Shown here one piece after another: positions 8,130-19,628 of a stretch of DNA of 64,000 nt. Positions within the stretch are counted from its first letter, which is position 1, and each line of letters begins with the position of its first letter. The stretch is from Sphingomonas taxi (GTDB taxonomy: Bacteria; Pseudomonadota; Alphaproteobacteria; Sphingomonadales; Sphingomonadaceae): assembly GCA_003243195.1 (NCBI GenBank), contig QFQI01000003.1, positions 62,001-126,000 of the forward strand, written 5' to 3'. The notes below the pieces were generated by a model, which saw nothing but the letters and a program-made list of their open reading frames with translations, was not told the origin of the DNA and did no database searches. The position numbers and the translations under genes are program-made.

Positions 8130-8747
8130 ATGCGCACGATTCTCGCCGCCACCCTGATCGCCACCGTCGCCGTACCCGCGATCGCGCAGATCGCGACCAC
8201 CCCGCAGCAGCCCGGCCAGCCCGCCGCCGCGCGCGTCGCCGCCGGCACGTATCAGGTCGATGCCCCGCACACGCAGGTGACGTGGGAGGTCAACCACATG
8301 GGCTTCTCGATGCTGCAGGGGCAGTTCGGCGCCTCCGGCGGGTCGATCACCATCGACCCGAAGAAGCCGGCCCAGACCAAGGTCGACGTGACCTTCGCGA
8401 TCGACCAGCTCTCCGTCACCTCCGAGCAGTTCGCGCACCACCTGAAGTCCGGCGACTTCTTCGACGCCGCGGCGAACCCGACCGCGCGCTTCGTCTCGAC
8501 CTCAGTCACGCCGCGTGGCCCCTCGCGCGCGGTGCTGAACGGCAATCTGACGATCAAGGGCGTGACGAAGCCGGTGACGCTGGACGTCACCTTCGTCGGC
8601 GCCGGCACCAACCCGATGAGCAAGAAGGTCAATTTCGGCTTCACCGGCACCGGCACGATCAAGCGCAGCGACTTCGGGCTGGGCTATGCCGCGCCGGTCG
8701 TGTCCGACGACGTGAAGCTGACCGTGCAGGCGGCGTTCACCGCCTGA
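8130..8747 (+). CDS. YceI-family periplasmic protein
   Basis: 205 residues with a cleavable signal peptide (residues 1-20, ending AIA-Q). The lipocalin-like YceI domain follows, from GTYQVDAPHTQVTWEVNHMGFS onward, with the family's repeated beta-strand phrases (KVDVTFAIDQLSVTS, GNLTIKGVTKPVTLDVTF, KVNFGFTGTGTIKRSDFGL). Members bind isoprenoid-like lipids; the cellular role is usually unknown. AAAGGAG lies about ten bases before the ATG. It stands alone and ends just before a strong hairpin shared with the convergent gene. Confidence 0.9.
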   Translation: MRTILAATLIATVAVPAIAQIATTPQQPGQPAAARVAAGTYQVDAPHTQVTWEVNHMGFSMLQGQFGASGGSITIDPKKPAQTKVDVTFAIDQLSVTSEQFAHHLKSGDFFDAAANPTARFVSTSVTPRGPSRAVLNGNLTIKGVTKPVTLDVTFVGAGTNPMSKKVNFGFTGTGTIKRSDFGLGYAAPVVSDDVKLTVQAAFTA

Positions 8748-8754
8748 CGCGTGC

Positions 8755-8778
8755 GCCCGGCCCCACGCGGGGCCGGGC
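8755..8778. terminator. Bidirectional terminator hairpin
   Basis: A perfect ten-base stem, GCCCGGCCCC (8755-8764) and GGGGCCGGGC (8769-8778), with loop ACGC. It lies between the convergent YceI gene (ends 8747) and the secreted protein gene (ends 8797), so it can serve both. Confidence 0.7.
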
Positions 8779-8796
8779 CTCCCGCCGGATGCCCGC

Positions 8797-9165
8797 TTAC
8801 TGACCCAGGGTATAAGCGGCGCCGAACCTGCCGTCGCGGCGGTCCCCGATGCTCCAGATCATCGTCCTGCCGCCGGCATGCCGGACGGCATAGGTTTCGA
8901 CACGCTGCCCGTCGCGATCCTCGGCCTTCACGAACGACACGTCGCGGATCGCGCCGAGCGACGCCAGGTCCGGCCCCAGCGTCGGCAATTGCTCGCGACA
9001 CGCCGCCAGCAACGCTTCGGCCATGATGTCGGCGGGGCAGCGGCCGGCCGCCGTCTCGGCAATCATGCGGCGCAGCGCCGGCGCGTAATCGCCGTCCGTC
9101 GCCGGCTGCGCGACCGCGCCGCCGGCGATCGCGACCGCCCCCATCAACAGCATCGCCGTGTGCAT
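8797..9165 (-). CDS. Small secreted protein of unknown function
   Basis: 122 residues with a signal peptide (MHTAMLLMGAVAIAGGAVAQ, residues 1-20). The mature part has two Cys (in GRCPAD and AACREQ) that could form a disulfide in the periplasm. GAGGGAGG lies just before the ATG and fixes this start over a longer upstream frame. I do not recognise a family. The TAA stop faces the YceI gene across a shared hairpin. The C-terminal phrase MIWSIGDRRDGRFGAAYTL suggests a small beta domain. Confidence 0.7.
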   Translation of the reverse strand: MHTAMLLMGAVAIAGGAVAQPATDGDYAPALRRMIAETAAGRCPADIMAEALLAACREQLPTLGPDLASLGAIRDVSFVKAEDRDGQRVETYAVRHAGGRTMIWSIGDRRDGRFGAAYTLGQ

Positions 9166-9248
9166 CGTCCGTCCTCCCTCTCCCGGTCGCAGGAAAGCAC
9201 GGGCGGATACGATCGGTCCAGCGGCGATCGCGGGCGTCGTGGCGCGGG

Positions 9249-9638
9249 CTACGCGGCCCGGCGCAGCCGCGCCATGCCGTCGAAAGTCGCGCGCACCGCG
9301 GGGGCGGCGTCGGCGACCAGTGCCTCCACGCGCGCCACGAAGGCATCGGCATCGACGCCCGCGACCCGCTCGGCCATCGCCCATGATCCGAATTCGCGGT
9401 GTTCGATCTCTCGCGACGACAGGATGACGATCGCGCGGTGGCGCGGGTCCGCGGCGATGCGCGCCAGCGCCGCCTCGACCGCCGGCGCCTCTCCCTCCAG
9501 CGCCTGAAGGAAGCGGCGTCCATCGGCGTAGAGCAACCCCGTGATGCCGTCGCGCGCGTTGTTGCGGCGCGAGGCAGCGAGGATGGCGGCGGTGTCGGCC
9601 GCGCCGGTCGCGGAACTGATATAGACGATCTGCAGCAT
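9249..9638 (-). CDS. BLUF-domain blue-light sensor (single domain)
   Basis: 129 residues that are almost entirely a BLUF domain, which binds FAD and senses blue light. Key residues can be placed: Tyr6 (IVYIS), Asn27 in SRRNNARDGITGLL, Gln45 in RFLQALEG, and the Trp/Met pair in FGSWAM. The Asn-to-Gln spacing of 18 matches known BLUF proteins. A C-terminal helical tail follows (about residues 95-129), as in the short PixD-like type; there is no EAL, GGDEF or cyclase output. AGAGGAGC before the ATG selects this start over one 33 bases upstream. Its partner is unknown. Confidence 0.9.
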   Translation of the reverse strand: MLQIVYISSATGAADTAAILAASRRNNARDGITGLLYADGRRFLQALEGEAPAVEAALARIAADPRHRAIVILSSREIEHREFGSWAMAERVAGVDADAFVARVEALVADAAPAVRATFDGMARLRRAA

Positions 9639-9746
9639 GACGGCTCCTCTGCGCCGGCCATGCACCCGCAACGGTTTTCAGGATGTTAAATACCCGGAAC
9701 GTCGCCGCGACCGGCCCGTTGGGGCTGCTCTGTCAAGGAGAACGTT

Positions 9747-10571
9747 ATGCCGTATGTGAAGACGCGCGACGGGACCGACATCTATGTCAAGGACTGGGGC
9801 GAGGGTCGTCCGGTCGTCCTGCTGCACGGCTGGCCGCTGTCGTCCGATAGCTGGGATCCGCAGATGAAGGCGCTGGCCGATGCGGGATTCCGCGCGATCG
9901 CCTATGATCGCCGCGGCTTCGGGCGCTCGGGCCAGCCATGGTCCGGCTACGACTATGACACGCTGACCGACGACCTGCATGACGTGCTGGATGCCGCCGG
10001 CGCGACGCAGGACGTGACGCTGGTCGGCTTCTCGATGGGCGGTGGCGAGGTCGCCCGCTACCAGAGCCGCTACGACGGCAAGGGCGTGATCTCCGCGGCG
10101 CTCATCGGCTCGGTGGTGCCGTACATGCTGAAGACCGACGACAATCCCGATGGCGTGCCCGAGCAGACGCTGGCCGAGATCGTCGACGGCATCCTGACCG
10201 ATCGGCCCAATTTCTTCCGGACGTTCCTGAAGGATTTCTTCGGCGTCGGCTATGTCACCAGCCCGGTCAGCGAGGCGGTGCTCGACTGGGCGTGGCGGCT
10301 GGCGATGCAGGCCGGGCTGCAACCGACGGTGAAATGCGCGGAGAGCTTCGGCCATACCGATTTCCGCCCCGACCTGCCCGCGTTCCGCGTGCCGACGCTG
10401 GTGCTGCACGGCACCGGCGACAAGACCGTGCCGATCGACGCCAGCGGCCGCGCCGCCGCGGCAGGAATCGGGAATGCGCAACTGGTGGAATATGACGGCG
10501 CCCCGCACGGCCTGTTCGCGACCGAGGGCGACCGTTTGACCAATGACCTGCTGACGTTCCTGGGCCGCTGA
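9747..10571 (+). CDS. Alpha/beta hydrolase of the non-heme chloroperoxidase type
   Basis: 274 residues with the classical fold: HGWP oxyanion segment near 28, nucleophile Ser96 in GFSMGG, the acid in HGTGDKTVPID and the catalytic His in DGAPHGLF. Length and motifs match bacterial cofactor-free haloperoxidases and aryl esterases, which make peracids or hydrolyse esters; the natural substrate cannot be read from sequence. AAGGAGA is well placed before the ATG. It is transcribed away from the BLUF gene across about 108 bases, which could hold both promoters. Confidence 0.9.
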   Translation: MPYVKTRDGTDIYVKDWGEGRPVVLLHGWPLSSDSWDPQMKALADAGFRAIAYDRRGFGRSGQPWSGYDYDTLTDDLHDVLDAAGATQDVTLVGFSMGGGEVARYQSRYDGKGVISAALIGSVVPYMLKTDDNPDGVPEQTLAEIVDGILTDRPNFFRTFLKDFFGVGYVTSPVSEAVLDWAWRLAMQAGLQPTVKCAESFGHTDFRPDLPAFRVPTLVLHGTGDKTVPIDASGRAAAAGIGNAQLVEYDGAPHGLFATEGDRLTNDLLTFLGR

Positions 10572-10721
10572 CCGCAGGATCACGCCGCCCTCGACGGCCT
10601 GGCCGTCATGACCGGCGGAGCGGGGCGACCCACGGCGGGATCAGGACGTCGCGGGCCGCCCCACCCCACCCGCCGCGACAGGCGGGACGCGGGTACGACG
10701 CATCCACCCGAAACGCCGGCC

Positions 10722-11063
10722 CTATTTCAGCGGGACGATCACCTCGTCCGGATGCGCCACGTTAAGCTCCTTGCGCACCAGTTCGTCCACCATGTCCGGA
10801 TTGGCGTGGCGCGGATCGAGCAGGGCGACGCGGTTCTTCAGCATCGCGCGACGCTGATCCAGTTCGCCATATTGCCGTTCGCGCACGACAAGCTGGCGCT
10901 TGTAGTCGCCCAGCGCGATCAGCCCGTTCGGCCCGAGCACCGCATAGCTGCCGAAGAACGCCATCACCGCCGCCGCCAGCGCGGGCAGCGCGGCGCGGCG
11001 AAGGGTCAGGGCGAGGCGGTTGGACTTGCGGGGCATGACGCCGCGATTCTCGCGATTCGCCAT
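10722..11063 (-). CDS. ftsB: Septum formation initiator FtsB/DivIC family
   Basis: 113 residues with the plan of FtsB: a short basic cytoplasmic N-terminus, one membrane segment (about residues 25-45), a coiled-coil stretch (about 53-85, QLVVRERQYGELDQRRAML) and the conserved C-terminal region ending in ELNVAHPDEVIV. FtsB bridges FtsL and FtsQ in the divisome. The start at 11063 has AAGGGC upstream; an ATG nine codons downstream is possible. It follows eno by 17 bases on the same strand, a common eno-ftsB order in proteobacteria. Confidence 0.88.
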   Translation of the reverse strand: MANRENRGVMPRKSNRLALTLRRAALPALAAAVMAFFGSYAVLGPNGLIALGDYKRQLVVRERQYGELDQRRAMLKNRVALLDPRHANPDMVDELVRKELNVAHPDEVIVPLK

Positions 11064-11080
11064 GCCCTTGGCAAGCGTTA

Positions 11081-12361
11081 TCAGCGCCGCCGCAGCACGT
11101 CGCGGCCCGCATAGCGCGCCACGTCGCCAAGCTCCTCCTCAATGCGGATCAACTGGTTGTATTTGGCGAGCCGGTCGGAACGCGCCAGGCTGCCGGTCTT
11201 GATCTGCCCGCAATTGGTGGCGACCGCCAGATCGGCGATGGTCGAATCCTCGGTCTCGCCCGACCGGTGCGACATCACCGCGCTGTAGCCGGCGCGCTCC
11301 GCAACGCGGATCGCCTCCAGCGTTTCCGACAGCGTGCCGATCTGGTTGACCTTCACCAGCAGCGAATTGGCCAGCCCCTGCGCGATGCCGTCCTTCAGGC
11401 GGCGGGGGTTGGTCACGAACAGGTCGTCGCCGACCAGTTGCACCTTGCCGCCGATCGCGTCGGTCAGCGCCTTCCAGCCCTCGAAATCGTCCTCGGCCAT
11501 GCCGTCCTCGATCGAGAAGATCGGGTAGCGCGCCGCCAGGTCGGCGAGGTAATCGGCCATCGCGCCCGGCTCCAGCGTCAGGTTCTCGCCAGAGATGACA
11601 TATCGGCCGTCCTTGAAGAACTCGGTCGCGGCGCAGTCCAGCGCGAGCATCACGTCGTCGCCGGGCCGGTAGCCGGCGCGCTCGATCGAGGTCATGATGA
11701 AGTCCAGCGCATCGGTGGTGCTGGCGAGGTTGGGCGCGAAGCCGCCCTCGTCACCGACCGCGGTCGCCAGCCCCTTCTCGCTCAACCCCTTCTTGAGCGT
11801 GTGGAAGATCTCCGAGCCGCACCGCACCGCCTCCGACAGCGATTCCGCGCCGACCGGCACCACCATGAACTCCTGGAAGTCGATCGGATTGTCGGCATGC
11901 TCGCCGCCGTTGATGATGTTCATCATCGGCACCGGCAGCACATGCGCGGCCACGCCGCCGACGTAGCGGTACAGCGGAAGGCCGCGCGCGTCCGCCGCCG
12001 CCTTGGCCACCGCCAGGCTGACGCCCAGGATCGCGTTCGCGCCCAGCCGGCCCTTGTTCTCGGTGCCGTCCAGCTCGATCATCGCCTGGTCGATCTCAAG
12101 CTGGTCCTCGGCATCCAGCCCGATGATCGCCTCGGCGATCTCGTCGTTCACCGCCTCGACCGCCGCGTCGACGCCCTTGCCGCTCCAGCGCGCCTTGTCG
12201 CCGTCGCGCTTCTCCACCGCTTCGTGCGCGCCGGTCGACGCGCCGGACGGCACCGCCGCGCGACCGAAGCTGCCATCGTCCAGCAGCACGTCGACCTCCA
12301 CAGTCGGGTTACCACGGCTGTCGATGATCTGGCGTCCATGCAGGTCGATGATTGCGGTCAC
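11081..12361 (-). CDS. eno: Enolase
   Basis: Converts 2-phosphoglycerate to phosphoenolpyruvate in glycolysis; Mg2+-dependent. The 426-residue protein is full length with the signature LLVKVNQIGTLSET, metal ligands in ALDCAATEF and LVGDDLFVTN, and SHRSGETEDSTIADLAV. The start is GTG (12359-12361) with AGGAGGA eight bases before it, so it should be well translated. The ftsB gene follows after 17 bases. A long frame on the other strand across this gene is a GC-driven shadow. Confidence 0.97.
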   Translation of the reverse strand: MTAIIDLHGRQIIDSRGNPTVEVDVLLDDGSFGRAAVPSGASTGAHEAVEKRDGDKARWSGKGVDAAVEAVNDEIAEAIIGLDAEDQLEIDQAMIELDGTENKGRLGANAILGVSLAVAKAAADARGLPLYRYVGGVAAHVLPVPMMNIINGGEHADNPIDFQEFMVVPVGAESLSEAVRCGSEIFHTLKKGLSEKGLATAVGDEGGFAPNLASTTDALDFIMTSIERAGYRPGDDVMLALDCAATEFFKDGRYVISGENLTLEPGAMADYLADLAARYPIFSIEDGMAEDDFEGWKALTDAIGGKVQLVGDDLFVTNPRRLKDGIAQGLANSLLVKVNQIGTLSETLEAIRVAERAGYSAVMSHRSGETEDSTIADLAVATNCGQIKTGSLARSDRLAKYNQLIRIEEELGDVARYAGRDVLRRR

Positions 12362-12496
12362 GAAACGATCCTCCTAGCTTGGCGCCCCAGCGAGAGGGCG
12401 CCCGAGGCTCTAGCGGGCACTCGCGTGCGCTGCAACGCGATGGAACCACGGACGCGGGCACCGGGTTGTCCGTTTTCGACCAGGGAAGGGATTATC

Positions 12497-13051
12497 ATGG
12501 CCGACCAGCAGGATCGCGACACGCTCCAGCCCACCACGGACGCGGACGTCACCCCGCCGCCCGCCGGCGCGGCGTTCACGCCCGCCGAGCCGCTCAAGGA
12601 TGCCGGCGTCGATTTCTCGCCCGAGAGCGCCGAGTCGACCGGTGCGGAACAGTCGTCGGGCGGCACCGCGACGATCGCCGACGCCAAGCAGGCGTTGCGC
12701 GACAATGTCGCCAAGGGCCGCGAGCAGGCCGCCGACAAGGCGCGGACCTATGCCGAGGAGGGCAAGGCGAAGGCCAGCGATGCGCTGGCGCAACTGTCGC
12801 ACCTGCTCACCGACGCCGCCGGGCAGGTGGATGAGAAACTGGGCGCGCAATACGGGCAATATGCGCGCTCGGCCGCCGAACGCGTGCAGGGTTTCTCCAG
12901 TGCGATTGACGAAAAGAGCGTCGACGACCTGATCGCCGATGCCCGCGAACTGGTGCGCAAGAGCCCGGCCGCTGCCGTCGGCATCGCCGCCGGCCTGGGC
13001 TTCGTCGTCGCGCGCGTGCTCGGTTCCGGCATCGACCAGCGCGACGCCTGA
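12497..13051 (+). CDS. DUF883/ElaB-like membrane-tethered helical protein
   Basis: 184 residues: a disordered N-terminus rich in Pro, Thr and Asp (1-60), a long Ala/Lys/Glu-rich helix (about 65-150) and a C-terminal membrane segment (about 158-176, PAAAVGIAAGLGFVVARVL). This is the plan of ElaB/YqjD proteins, which tether to the inner membrane by the C-terminus and bind ribosomes in stationary phase in E. coli. GGAAGGG lies before the ATG. It opens a four-gene operon of small membrane proteins. Family placement is by architecture; the role is inferred. Confidence 0.75.
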   Translation: MADQQDRDTLQPTTDADVTPPPAGAAFTPAEPLKDAGVDFSPESAESTGAEQSSGGTATIADAKQALRDNVAKGREQAADKARTYAEEGKAKASDALAQLSHLLTDAAGQVDEKLGAQYGQYARSAAERVQGFSSAIDEKSVDDLIADARELVRKSPAAAVGIAAGLGFVVARVLGSGIDQRDA

Positions 13052-13055
13052 CCTG

Positions 13056-13409
13056 ATGCGCGATTCGATGAATCTTCGCGAGCCGGTGCTGCGCGACGAC
13101 AGTCTTCCGCATCTCGTTACGCGGCTCGCGGGGGATGTGCGCGACGTGGCGCAGGCGGAGATCGCGCTGGCCAAGGCGAAGGCCGGCTTCGCGGTGACCC
13201 GCTACAAGGCGGCGGCGATCCGCTTCGCCATCGCGGGCGTGCTGGCGCTGGCGGCGCTGATCGCGTTGCTGGTCGGGTTGATCCTGTCGCTGGCGACGCT
13301 GATCGGCCCCGGTTTCGCCACGGCGGCGGTGGTGGGCGTGGTGCTGGCGATCGCCGGCCTGCTCGCCCTGTCCGGCAAGTCCGCGCTGGCGGCGAGGCCG
13401 GGCCAGTGA
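13056..13409 (+). CDS. Phage-holin-superfamily (YqjE-like) membrane protein
   Basis: 117 residues: an amphipathic N-terminal part (VTRLAGDVRDVAQAEIALAKAKAG) then two membrane segments (about 51-75 and 80-102). This is the DUF1469/YqjE pattern. Despite the superfamily name it is a chromosomal housekeeping protein, not a lysis gene. It starts four bases after the preceding stop, and its own TGA overlaps the next GTG (GTGA at 13406-13409). In E. coli yqjE also lies directly after yqjD, so order supports the call. A second ATG at 13068 is possible. Confidence 0.75.
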   Translation: MRDSMNLREPVLRDDSLPHLVTRLAGDVRDVAQAEIALAKAKAGFAVTRYKAAAIRFAIAGVLALAALIALLVGLILSLATLIGPGFATAAVVGVVLAIAGLLALSGKSALAARPGQ

Positions 13410-13735
13410 CCGGCGACGACGTCACCCTCGCCGAAGCCCGCGCAGCCGATGCACGCCGCCGGCTCGATGTGACCGTGGAGCAGCTCCAGACCGAGCTGGA
13501 GCCGCGTCGGCTGGCCCGCATCGCGCTGGGCGAAGTCACCGGAAACGGCGAACGCCTCGCACGCACCGGCGCTGCCGCCGCGCGGCGCAACCCCGGCGCG
13601 GTCGCGGGCGCGGCGGCGCTGCTTGTCGCGCTGCTCGCCCGCAAGCGGATCGCGCGCATCCTGCGCAAGCGCCGCGACCGCGCCGCCACCCCTCCCCAGC
13701 ATTCCGCCCGTCCGGCCGAAAGGATTGGATCATGA
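13406..13735 (+). CDS. DUF3618-like small membrane protein
   Basis: 109 residues starting with GTG in a GTGA overlap with the previous stop. The N-terminal helix has the pattern of DUF3618 proteins (RRRLDVTVEQLQTELEPRRL), then a short hydrophobic segment (about 69-81, VAGAAALLVALLA) and a very basic tail (RKRIARILRKRRDR). Its TGA overlaps the next ATG (ATGA at 13732-13735). The function of this family is unknown; the coupling points to one complex with its neighbours. Confidence 0.65.
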   Translation: MTGDDVTLAEARAADARRRLDVTVEQLQTELEPRRLARIALGEVTGNGERLARTGAAAARRNPGAVAGAAALLVALLARKRIARILRKRRDRAATPPQHSARPAERIGS

Positions 13736-14184
13736 CCGACCAGAACGATTCCCCCCAGGAGCAGCACGGCCGTCTGCGCGATGGCGTCGACCATGCGCGC
13801 GACGCAGCGTCGCACGCGCTGGAAAGCGCTCGCCACCGCGCCAGCGACGCCGCCCATTCCACCGCAGAGACGCTGGAGGCCAATCCGCTCGGCGTGCTCG
13901 TCGGCGGGCTCGTGCTCGGCGCGCTGGTCGCGGCGATCTTGCCGCGCAGCCAGCGCGAGAAGGAGCTGCTCGCCTCGGTCGGACGCAAGGTGAATGCCGC
14001 GGCGACGGCGGCGCTGGCGGCGGCCAAGGACGCCGGGCGTTCGGAGCTTGACCAGCTCGGCCTGACGCCGAACGCGGCGCGCGACCAGGCCAAGTCACTG
14101 TTCCAGGGCGTGCTGAAGGCGGCAGGCACCGCCGGCAGCGCCGCCGCACAGGCCGGCAAGGAGCAGGTCAAGAGCCACTCCTGA
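13732..14184 (+). CDS. Helical membrane protein, fourth gene of yqjDE-like operon
   Basis: 150 residues: acidic, Gln/His/Arg-rich N-terminus, one hydrophobic segment (about 50-67, NPLGVLVGGLVLGALVAA), then a long Ala-rich helical region to the C-terminus. No named family is recognised, but it resembles the first gene of the operon in reverse order (membrane segment first, helix after). The ATG overlaps the previous stop by four bases, so it is co-translated with the upstream three. A stress or envelope role is inferred from the operon only. Confidence 0.68.
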   Translation: MTDQNDSPQEQHGRLRDGVDHARDAASHALESARHRASDAAHSTAETLEANPLGVLVGGLVLGALVAAILPRSQREKELLASVGRKVNAAATAALAAAKDAGRSELDQLGLTPNAARDQAKSLFQGVLKAAGTAGSAAAQAGKEQVKSHS

Positions 14185-14368
14185 CCCCTTCAAACCGGCG
14201 CCGCCGCGCGCTAAAGGGCTGCCATACCGGCAGGCCGAACGCGGCGCCGATCCGGCAACAGCGGAGGGGCGACCGACGGGGCGACAGCACCGCGGCGCCC
14301 TTTCCGCATCCGGCTCGCGCGACATCGTTGGGCAGGCGGTAATGGTTCACCTTCCCGGGAGTGCGTGC

Positions 14369-14596
14369 ATGAGCAAACTTCATCTGGTCTTCGGCGGTCG
14401 CGTCAGCGATCCGCGCACCCTCGAATTCGACGACCTGTCGTCGATCGACGTGGTGGGCGTCTATCCCGATTATGGCAGCGCGGAGAAGGCATGGCGCGCG
14501 GCGGCGCAGCGCACCGTCGATGATGCCGAGATGAAATATGTGGTGGTCCACCTCCACCGGCTGCTCGAACCCGACCTGATCGACAAGCCCGCCTGA
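14369..14596 (+). CDS. DUF4170-family small protein
   Basis: 75 residues beginning MSKLHLVFGGRV, the usual start of DUF4170 proteins, with the typical VVGVYPDYGSAEKAWRAAAQ and KYVVVHLHRL phrases. A small alpha/beta protein with no signal peptide; function unknown. An in-frame ATG 27 bases upstream would add nine residues; GGGAG before 14369 favours the shorter form. It stands alone on the plus strand, convergent with the kinase gene ending at 14703. Confidence 0.78.
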   Translation: MSKLHLVFGGRVSDPRTLEFDDLSSIDVVGVYPDYGSAEKAWRAAAQRTVDDAEMKYVVVHLHRLLEPDLIDKPA

Positions 14597-14702
14597 AACG
14601 CATGGCGTCGTCGCGCGCGGTGCCGGCGGCCCCGCGATCGGGCGATCCACGCCATGCGCGTCGTTCCGGCGCGGCTTTACGGCGATTGGGCCGGCCGACG
14701 TC

Positions 14703-15485
14703 CTAGAATAATTCGTCGAGGCTGCGATGCAGCAGCAGACGGTGCGGGTCGGGACGGGGCAGCCCGATGGCGGCCAGGAAGGCGGTTTGCGCCGCCTCGC
14801 CGACACCACCCAGGTCGCGCCAGAGCAGCGCGATGTCCTGATAGGGGTCGGCCGTGCCCAACCGGCCGACATCAAGGCAGCCGGCAACGCGCCCGTCCGG
14901 GTCGATCAGGATGTTGCCGAGGGTGAAATCCCCGTGCACCACCACGCGGCCGGCGGCGGCGCCGGCAAGCCGTTCGACGTCGGCGAGGATCTCCCCGGCG
15001 CTGCGACCGTGATGGTCGTCATCGAAATCGTCCGCATCGACCAGCCCGCTCGCCACCCGTTCCCGCGCCACGGGAAGCCATGCCGCAACGCTCGAATCGA
15101 ACGGGCAATCGTCAGCGGGGATGGCGTGGAGCCGGCGGAGAAAGGCGGCAAGGCCGGCGACAACATGCGGCGTCGACGCCGGATCGCCCGACAGCCATGC
15201 GCCCGCCGTGATGCCGCGCAATGCCGACGTTACCAGCCATGCGCCGCGTCCGTCACGATGGAAATCCAGCACGGCGGGCACGGGGAGGCGGCCCTGCAAC
15301 CACCGCAGCCGCGCCATTTCGGCGGCGATGCCGTCCGCCGCCTCGCCCTGCCCCGCCTTCACATAGACGACGCCGCCATCCGGCATGAGCAGTCGATCGA
15401 CGGTCGCCCCCGAACCGCCGCTGCGCTCCCGCTCGCATCGTTCCGCCGCATCGAACAGCGTGGCGACGGACACGGGAGCGATCAC
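14703..15485 (-). CDS. Aminoglycoside 3'-phosphotransferase-like kinase
   Basis: 260 residues matching the APH(3') fold. The catalytic loop is VVHGDFTLGN (Asp186, Mg ligand Asn191), followed by the DFG-equivalent CLDVGRLG (Asp205) and DPYQDIALLWRDL. The C-terminus ends in RSLDELF, like the (L)DE(F)F end of APH(3') enzymes. Such enzymes phosphorylate kanamycin-type aminoglycosides. As a chromosomal gene two bases after greA, with no mobile element near, it may have another natural substrate. The start is GTG. Resistance is not established by sequence alone. Confidence 0.82.
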   Translation of the reverse strand: MIAPVSVATLFDAAERCERERSGGSGATVDRLLMPDGGVVYVKAGQGEAADGIAAEMARLRWLQGRLPVPAVLDFHRDGRGAWLVTSALRGITAGAWLSGDPASTPHVVAGLAAFLRRLHAIPADDCPFDSSVAAWLPVARERVASGLVDADDFDDDHHGRSAGEILADVERLAGAAAGRVVVHGDFTLGNILIDPDGRVAGCLDVGRLGTADPYQDIALLWRDLGGVGEAAQTAFLAAIGLPRPDPHRLLLHRSLDELF

Positions 15486-15487
15486 GG

Positions 15488-15964
15488 TCAGATGAATTCG
15501 ACCTTGGACACCAGATAATAACGATCACCGGCCGGGACGGACACCTCGACCTCATCGTCGACACTGCGCCCGATCAGCGCGCGGCCGAGCGGCGAATTGT
15601 AGCTGATCCGGCCGGTGCGCGCGTCCGCCTCGGTCTGGCCGACGATCTGGTATTTCACCGCCTTCTCATCCTCGTCCAGCAGCGTCACGGTCGCGCCGAA
15701 CACGATCTTGTCACCGGACAGGTCGCGCGGGTCGATGATCTGCGCGCGACTCAACTTGTCCTCGATATCGGCGATCGACGCCTCGATCTGGCCCTGCCGT
15801 TCCTTGGCGGCGTGATATTCGGCGTTCTCGGACAGGTCGCCGTGCGCCCGCGCTTCCTCGATCGCGTCGACGATCTGCGGCCGTTCGGTCTTCAGCCGCT
15901 TCAGGTCTGCATTCAGCTTCTCATAGCCTTCCTGCAGCATCGGCATCTTCTCGACGGTCGCCAT
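15488..15964 (-). CDS. greA: Transcription elongation factor GreA
   Basis: Rescues backtracked RNA polymerase by stimulating transcript cleavage. The 158 residues show the N-terminal coiled coil (about 1-75), with the two acidic tip residues in the family signature region (ARAHGDLSENAEYHAAKERQ). The FKBP-like C-terminal domain follows (ISYNSPLGRALIGRSVDDEVEVSVP). It lies about 83 bases downstream of carB on the same strand and may be read with it. The APH-like gene follows after two bases. Confidence 0.96.
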   Translation of the reverse strand: MATVEKMPMLQEGYEKLNADLKRLKTERPQIVDAIEEARAHGDLSENAEYHAAKERQGQIEASIADIEDKLSRAQIIDPRDLSGDKIVFGATVTLLDEDEKAVKYQIVGQTEADARTGRISYNSPLGRALIGRSVDDEVEVSVPAGDRYYLVSKVEFI

Positions 15965-16047
15965 CGCCCTTGTCCTTCGTAAAAACGCGTTCCCCGAAGC
16001 GGCCCCTCCCCGAGGCCGCCCCTGCCATCAGCACGAATGTCCGGGGA

Positions 16048-19391
<3,344 letters not shown>

Positions 19392-19392
<1 letters not shown>

Positions 19393-19628
19393 TATTTCTC
19401 GCCAAAGTGCTTGCGGCCGATGTCGACCAACTGTTCGAAAGCTTCTTTGCTCAAGCGAAGGTTCTGACTTCGCTCGCCTTTACTCGTTCGCGCGGCGGAA
19501 CCGAGGGAATAAAGCTGGAGAAACCGCTCTCCACGCATTTCAAGCGGGATCGCCTCGCCTTCGATATCTTCCGCTTGCCACTGCTGTTGGCCTTGGGAAC
19601 CAAGCTGAAAGTGCCGCACAACAGCCAT
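19392..19628 (-). CDS. Low-GC small gene coupled between carA and carB, unknown
   Basis: 78 residues, no recognised family. It starts at the ATG overlapping the carA TGA by one base and its TAA overlaps the carB ATG by one base, so it sits as a translational link in the operon. By hand count its GC is about 55 percent, far below the flanking carA and carB. The protein has an N-terminal beta-like part (VVRHFQLGSQGQQQW), the phrase RFLQLYSLGSAARTSKGERS, and a C-terminal helix (NLRLSKEAFEQLVDIGRKHF). No signal peptide or membrane segment. The coupling at both ends makes it a real gene; its function is open. Confidence 0.8.

Noticed and set aside
11267..12496. Upstream extension of the DUF883-like gene across eno
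   Set aside because: The frame is antisense to eno. The true start at 12497 has a ribosome site.
13056..13409. Prophage holin
   Set aside because: The holin-superfamily fold is that of YqjE-type housekeeping proteins. No endolysin, integrase or other phage gene is nearby.
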